In this document: positions 44,161-64,000 of the stretch, in pieces
Numbering within the stretch: the first letter of the stretch is position 1
Layout of the letters: each line of letters begins with the position of its first letter
DNA from: Conus ventricosus
Taxonomy: Eukaryota > Mollusca > Gastropoda > Neogastropoda > Conidae
Direction of reading: 5' to 3'
Length of the DNA: 64,000 nt
NCBI GenBank assembly: GCA_018398815.1
Contig: CM031604.1
Span: 61,817,968 to 61,881,967, forward strand
Notes under the pieces: model-generated
Databases searched by the model: none
The model's input: only the letters and a program-made list of their open reading frames with translations
Told to the model about the DNA's origin: nothing
Program-made: the position numbers and the translations under genes

Positions 44161-47100
44161 GCAGCCTCATAAAAAAAAACTGTCACGAGCAGCATCACCA
44201 ACTGGGAACCCAAACATTTTTCATGCGGCCTGTGCCATCAAAATGACAATATTTGTTTAAGCTTGTGAACACACACAACACAAAGCTGAATGATGGTCTG
44301 TGCATGCTGAAGGCTGCAAAAGCTTTGTCGTTTTCTTTTTCCTAACCAAATAACATTCTGAATTTGTGTTGCAAATCAATCACTGATGGAACATTCTTTC
44401 TGCCACAAGGCAGGTTCAAGACGCAACATCACATTTTCCATCTGTTTTATATGAACCTTCTGCTGAATGTCAAGCTCTAACTTCATAATCCCTCTGTTTT
44501 ATAAGAATCTAGCAGAATAAGAAGCTAGCAGTTCACCTGTGCCCTCTGGGCTATTTCACTTTATATCTTCACTTGAAACATTAATTCCAAAGAGGCGCAC
44601 TCAATTTAAAGCGATTATTTGGAGTGGGTTCACAAAAACAAGCTGGAACAAAAGTTATAAGTAATATTATGTTACAGTCCATATGGTCATTTTGTGATAT
44701 TCACTCATGATTTGAATAAGCTGCATGGCACACCAGACTGGTGAACAAAATTAACATGCAATGATATCCAAAAGCCAGACTTTTTCTCCCTTTTTCCTTC
44801 ACCTTTCATTTCTATCCTGAAGGCCACGTGGCTTTGAAACAGAGAGACCAGAATTAGAGAGACCAGAATTTAAGTTCAGACTTGGTAAGATGGTGATCAA
44901 GTCCAGCCTTCTTGTCAGTCATTTTAATACCAAATGAAATAGGCGTTGTCAATGTCAACTAGTGGCACTAGTTCACTGGCTCATGACAACAATTCCACAA
45001 AATGTATTAAGCATAACTAGAATATGTCATGAAATTTTAAAAAAAAATTGTGAAATGTCTTCCAAAAATCTATTCGACAAAATCTGTTTCACATCAGAAA
45101 GAAAGAAACCATAGCCTCTTCTTAAGCTTACCTTGACACAACATACTATTTATGGAGTCAGTAAGATACAGCTCTATTTTCCTTCTGCACTTTTTTCAAA
45201 CTTCCGACTGCCAGCAATACTGGTACATCTTACAGCCAGAAAAAAAGATTGCATTTCATCAAAGTAAAAGGGCCTCTAGGGAGTTTATGGTAGCAAACCA
45301 TTCAAATATACTGCTTATCTTCTAGTTAAACAAAACGCAACATGGAAAAGAATCAAATCTTTGCGCATAACATTATCAACAGATTGATTTCTAGATCCAA
45401 TAACATTTGTACTTGACAGATGGACAAACTTATATGAAGGCTTCGGATGAAGTTGCTATGATTGTTTCTAGAGACATTATAGTAAACTAAAAAAGACACT
45501 TCTAAAGCTACGGTAATGAAATGAAAATCCGATTGTTTGGTAACTTCTGACAAGGGTGTGGTACACATTTGGAAAGTATTATGGTACAGAGTGTAAATGC
45601 CATAAATAGCTACACACCCTTACACACAAACAGGCACTCAGACCTATGTGCACACACAAACACACACAGACGCTGATACATGTGAACACGCACACACATG
45701 CATGCACATCCAGACACTAACCCATTCACCTAAACACACACACTTGTATATCTGCACACATATACACCCCCCTCCCCTAAACACAATCCCTGAAATCACC
45801 TTAAACACAAGGGACATCAAACAACACTTTCATGGAATATGGGCCGGGTTTCCTGGTTTCACTGTGGTAACCTGTTTATTCTCTTTCAACACTGTCCACA
45901 CATCATTCGCCAACCAGCCTATGAACTATTTGAAATCATTTTAAATTTCCATCAAAGCATCAACTTGTCCCATGTACTCCAAACTGCAAGCTAACAATTG
46001 GAATATTCAGCATAAAGGGGCAGATGAAACAGAGAGAACGAACTGAACACAGTTTAACTGCTCTGACGCACACTTAATGTTGATGGTGCATGGCAGTAAG
46101 CACAACACAATGAAGATAACTTTGGATGACATGCCACACTGAATTACTGTGAACAGTCAGATCAGCACAGGAAACACAGAAACAAAAAAGTGAATAAGGC
46201 AAAACATCTGTACAAATAAATATCTTTTCCTTTCTTTCATCCTTCCGTCATTTTTTTGGCAAAGAATATATTATATGCAAATATATACATCACAATGCAT
46301 CTCTCTAATCATTGCTTTTCAAGTTTTACAGGACGCTAATTTTCTAGTATATTTTCATAAACAAAAGGAATACTTGGCACCACTATGTACAGCCAACGGG
46401 GACAGGGCAGATAGACACAAGAATATAACAAGGTGTAGGAAAAGGGAAAGAGAGACAGGCAGAGGGGATTTACAGGATCACATAGAATTTTTACAGTCAC
46501 AATTTCATTCTTTTAATATTGATGTGTCTGTTCCATGAGTATATGTGGAGACGTGAAGTGGAATTTTACGACACCAAATACAAACCATTCAAATCTTCCA
46601 AGTAAAAAAAGAAATAATACAAAAAAAGGACAAAAAAAAAACACATTAATGAAACCAATGAATATTAAAATAAAAAAAGGACTCACAATATGAAGCTATA
46701 GTCACAACCCTAGGATAAAATCAGGACAAAGCCTTTGTAGGCCACATAAGGAAAACACATTACCAACAACTGGATTCAGCCCAACAAGGTGTGAATTAGG
46801 ACAGAACGTCCCAACTGACTGACACAACTCGCAAATATCCATCATCGCAAATTTTCTGCGCTACCTTTTTTTACTATTATTTTTTTTCTTTAAAGCTCTA
46901 GACAGCAACATGCAGCTTTTTTTTTTTTTTTTTACTGGATTCCACCGAGACCTAGTGAAGGGCTGTCACTGACTGGGAACCAGTTGCGTTTGCTGGCAGG
47001 ATGGCCCCAGAGCCAAGCATGTATACCTTAACACCTGAGATGACTGAAGCACACTTCACTTCTTTCTCATGTTATGTACATAGCTGGATTTTTGTTTTTA

Positions 47101-47382
47101 CCACAGCATCTGACCTCCCGTGTTGATCTTCTCCTGATCAACATGTCATCATCATCTACCTCAGTAACCTTGCATTTCAGCAAAGCACACTCGCTGGCCG
47201 CGCCTCACAAAACAGGAACAGTGATCACCATGATCGTATCCTGAAGACCCAGTCCTGACCGAGTGATCTGAATGAGAGCTGTGAGCAAGCCGTGGAGCTG
47301 TTGTGGACACAAGAGTCTGGCGCACTGTCTCTCTGGCCTGAAGCTGCAGAACAGATGAACACCTGCACAACGCTTGTGCCTG
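44161..47382. other. Non-coding; includes F-box/WD 3' UTR
   Basis: The part just below 47383 is the 3' UTR of the minus-strand F-box/WD gene. Candidate poly(A) signals on the minus strand are AATAAA at 45875-45880 and an ATTAAA near 46513. Neither is proven. CA-rich sequence lies at 45625-45775. Confidence 0.45.
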
Positions 47383-61865
<14,483 letters not shown>

Positions 61866-63110
61866 CTGAAAACAAAACAAGTCAAATTAATGAAAAACTT
61901 AGCAACCTGTTCCATGCCAGTTCCTTACAACTATTTCTTTTACAGTCCCAATCAGTCTTTGTTCCAGTCCAGATTCACACCGTCCAGTCCCAGTCAAATG
62001 CACTGAATTTAAAAACAACCCAGAATGTATAAATTAATGAAATCCAAACTTCAGAAACTAGGACAAATTTCAATCACATCACATGCAACCAAGTCATTAT
62101 TTCAGGCCTTTTTTTTCACTTGAATCAGTTTTACACTGGAAATCATAGGTTTTCTATTTCCATTTCCCTGCCACACACGATTTTTTCAGAGCTGCCGCAC
62201 TCACAGCAAAGAAAAAAGTACTTTGCAACAAACAAACAAACCAACAACAAAAAAAGCCCCATAACTGCATACACACCTACATTCAGTAATTCCCAAATTA
62301 ACAGTAAAAAAAAAAAAGCAATTGACAATTATAATAAAACTAAGTCCTGCTCAGGGTGCCACTTGATTTTATGCTCCCATATTACAAAAATGAATTTACA
62401 AAAATAATTGAATACATAACAGCCCCATATCGATGCATAAGGGGGCCACCTTGGTAAACAGACCCTGCAGAATGGTCCACTCTGGACAGTGTTTAAGTCC
62501 TTCATACGCTATGCATTTAAGAAACACAAACAGATCAAAGCACCAAAATGCAAAAAAAAAATTGTGTTACGACAAATTAAACTTCCTACAACACTAATCA
62601 TGAATATAATAAGAAACAAGTGTCAATAAAGTCACTTGAATAGTGTGCACTCTATCTGTTGCTCCAGATCAAGGCCTCTCTTTTCAACAATGTATAATCT
62701 CTGTCGTGCCCATTACACTGAGCTCAGTCTTGTCAGTTCTGCCTGTCATTACCTTATCAAACATGCCACCCCAAAATTACTCTAATGCCTGTGTGTTCTC
62801 AGCTTGATTAGTACAACTGTCTTCTTGCAGGCCAGCTTACACTATTTACTCTTAAAACTTTAAGAAGTTCCAAACATGCAACAAACACTTCTATTATGGA
62901 AACAAACATTTATGTATAATATGTATCTATCTATCTATACATTTTAGCCCTCTGCTAAAGTGTATTGAATGGTTTTAAGTTGACAAAACGAATCAATCAG
63001 ATATTATTACTGCATGTCAACATTCTGAATTTCACCAATTCTGCTCATCCTGTCTATCTCATCTCCTCCAAACATACATAGTGTTTAGTGATCTTCATTC
63101 TGTGCCAACT
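61866..63110. other. Upstream of first coding exon; no exon proven
   Basis: The AG before 61865 implies a further 5' exon on the minus strand, at 61866 or beyond. None could be defined here. Confidence 0.45.
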
Positions 63111-63215
63111 CAGATAAGATAAGATAAGATAATGTTGCTTATAGCTCAGCCGACCGCAAAGGGCCACATCAGGGCTGTCAGTGGTAGGATGATGGAGGGA
63201 TATACACTCAGATGT
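63111..63215 (-). mobile_element. SINE 3' part with (GATAA)n tail
   Basis: (GATAA)4 then TGTTGCTTATAGCTCAGCCG and GGGCCACATCAGGGCTGTCA. Nearly identical in inverse orientation to 38240-38337. The A/T-rich tail marks the 3' end. Confidence 0.8.
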
Positions 63216-64000
63216 TTCGGTTGTCCTAAAAATAAAATTTTAAAAATCAAACAAAACAACCAAAAAGTCTAAACAACACTCTTTTCCTGTCTGGCGCCTT
63301 ACACTTCAAAATGCTCTTGTAACTAACTTCCTCGCTGTGTCCAACATTCTGCACCTGTTACCTTTCAAAACATCTGAGTTTTTCTCATTTTCAACACCTG
63401 TGTACCTCGGTATTTGCAGGCACTTAAAATTCCAACTTTGCTCACTCCTTTTCTGAGTGCTTGTGCATCTCACTTGTCTGAGAGTGAAAATGTCCATGAC
63501 GGCGAACTCTAGACCCTTCCAGCATTTTTAAAACAAAAATATTCAATTCTGTTTAATTCATGGCCTTGAAAATTCTTGCAGGGGACGTGATTATCCCCTA
63601 GTTTTTTTTAGGAAAGGGCATGAAAACACTTTGCTCTGAGATGGATCTTACACTGTGTATTGAAGTTTTCGTGGCAGCTGAGAGAGAAAAATACTGTAAA
63701 GAGCGCACTGAAGTGAGTGGGATCTTACACTGCATATTAAGTTTTCATGAAAGTTGAAAGAAATGTACTGTAAAGAGTGCACTGAAATGAGTAATAGGAT
63801 GAGTGATAGTATTTACATAACATTCACTCAAAAATAATAATAGTCCTGAAAAAAAGCTTTCTAATTTTGTCCCCACTTCTTCCATTTTCATTTGCTGTCA
63901 TATTTTTGCTCAAAGCAATTTTCATGCTTAAAAAGAATGGAAAAAAAGACAAGAGTGAGCGAGAGAGGGAGAAAAAGAGAGAGGCTGAGAGAGAGAGAAG
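63216..64000. other. Non-coding; ~75-bp tandem duplication
   Basis: Two diverged copies of GGATCTTACACTGTGTATTG...TACTGTAAAGAGCGCACTGA at 63641-63715 and 63719-63792. A minus open frame at 63306-63497 (MDIFTLRQ) is unsupported. The window ends in GA-rich sequence. Confidence 0.5.

Overview
The window looks like nuclear DNA from an invertebrate animal, most likely a gastropod or other mollusc. This is inference from short exons with GT/AG introns, very dense (GA)n/(CA)n/(GT)n microsatellites, decayed animal-type LINEs, tRNA-derived SINEs, a Tc1/mariner copy, a Gypsy-type LTR element with a SCAN-like capsid, and a vertebrate-type TTAGGG telomeric motif. There are no bacterial-style operons. Most of the sequence is repeat-derived or non-coding.

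Layout. 1-5.8 kb: a decayed L1/Tx1-like LINE, a degenerate pentanucleotide array holding a tRNA-derived SINE and a ~20-copy 32-bp minisatellite, then a decayed CR1/Jockey-like LINE on the minus strand. 5.8-8 kb: non-coding DNA with a perfect 33-bp inverted repeat enclosing (TTAGGG)n, a SINE and a near-perfect palindrome. 8.0-14.9 kb: a whole LTR retrotransposon with two ~1.61-kb LTRs, a tRNA-Pro-like primer site, and gag plus protease remnants, but no recognisable RT, RNase H or integrase. 15-23.5 kb: microsatellites, a 5'-truncated Tc1 transposase pseudogene (minus) and a 29-bp minisatellite.

23.6-24.7 kb: the last two exons of a plus-strand fasciclin (FAS1) domain gene. Its upstream exons were not found here. 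24.8-47.3 kb: mainly non-coding, with several minisatellites, a foldback element with ~155-bp arms (40.3-41.6 kb), a possible MITE and SINE copies.

47.4-61.9 kb: the one gene that can be assembled in full, a minus-strand F-box/WD40 gene. I place eleven coding exons, including a 66-bp first coding exon and several other exons under 100 bp. Splice phases agree at every junction and give about 435 residues: a short N-terminal helix-like segment, an F-box and seven WD40 repeats. The F-box exon appears to lack one base. Intron 2 carries a LINE that inserted into a (GA)n tract. The encoded protein would be a substrate receptor of an SCF-type ubiquitin ligase (family knowledge).

The two host genes are convergent (FAS1 plus, F-box/WD minus), with ~22.6 kb of repeat-rich DNA between their stop codons. 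Nothing shows that they work together. The most unusual items are the telomere-motif hairpin, the gag-protease-only LTR element with a SCAN-like capsid, and long (UG)n tracts 25-70 nt upstream of three acceptor sites in both genes. The two LTRs differ largely by single-base indels, which suggests long-read assembly noise, so lone frameshifts need care.
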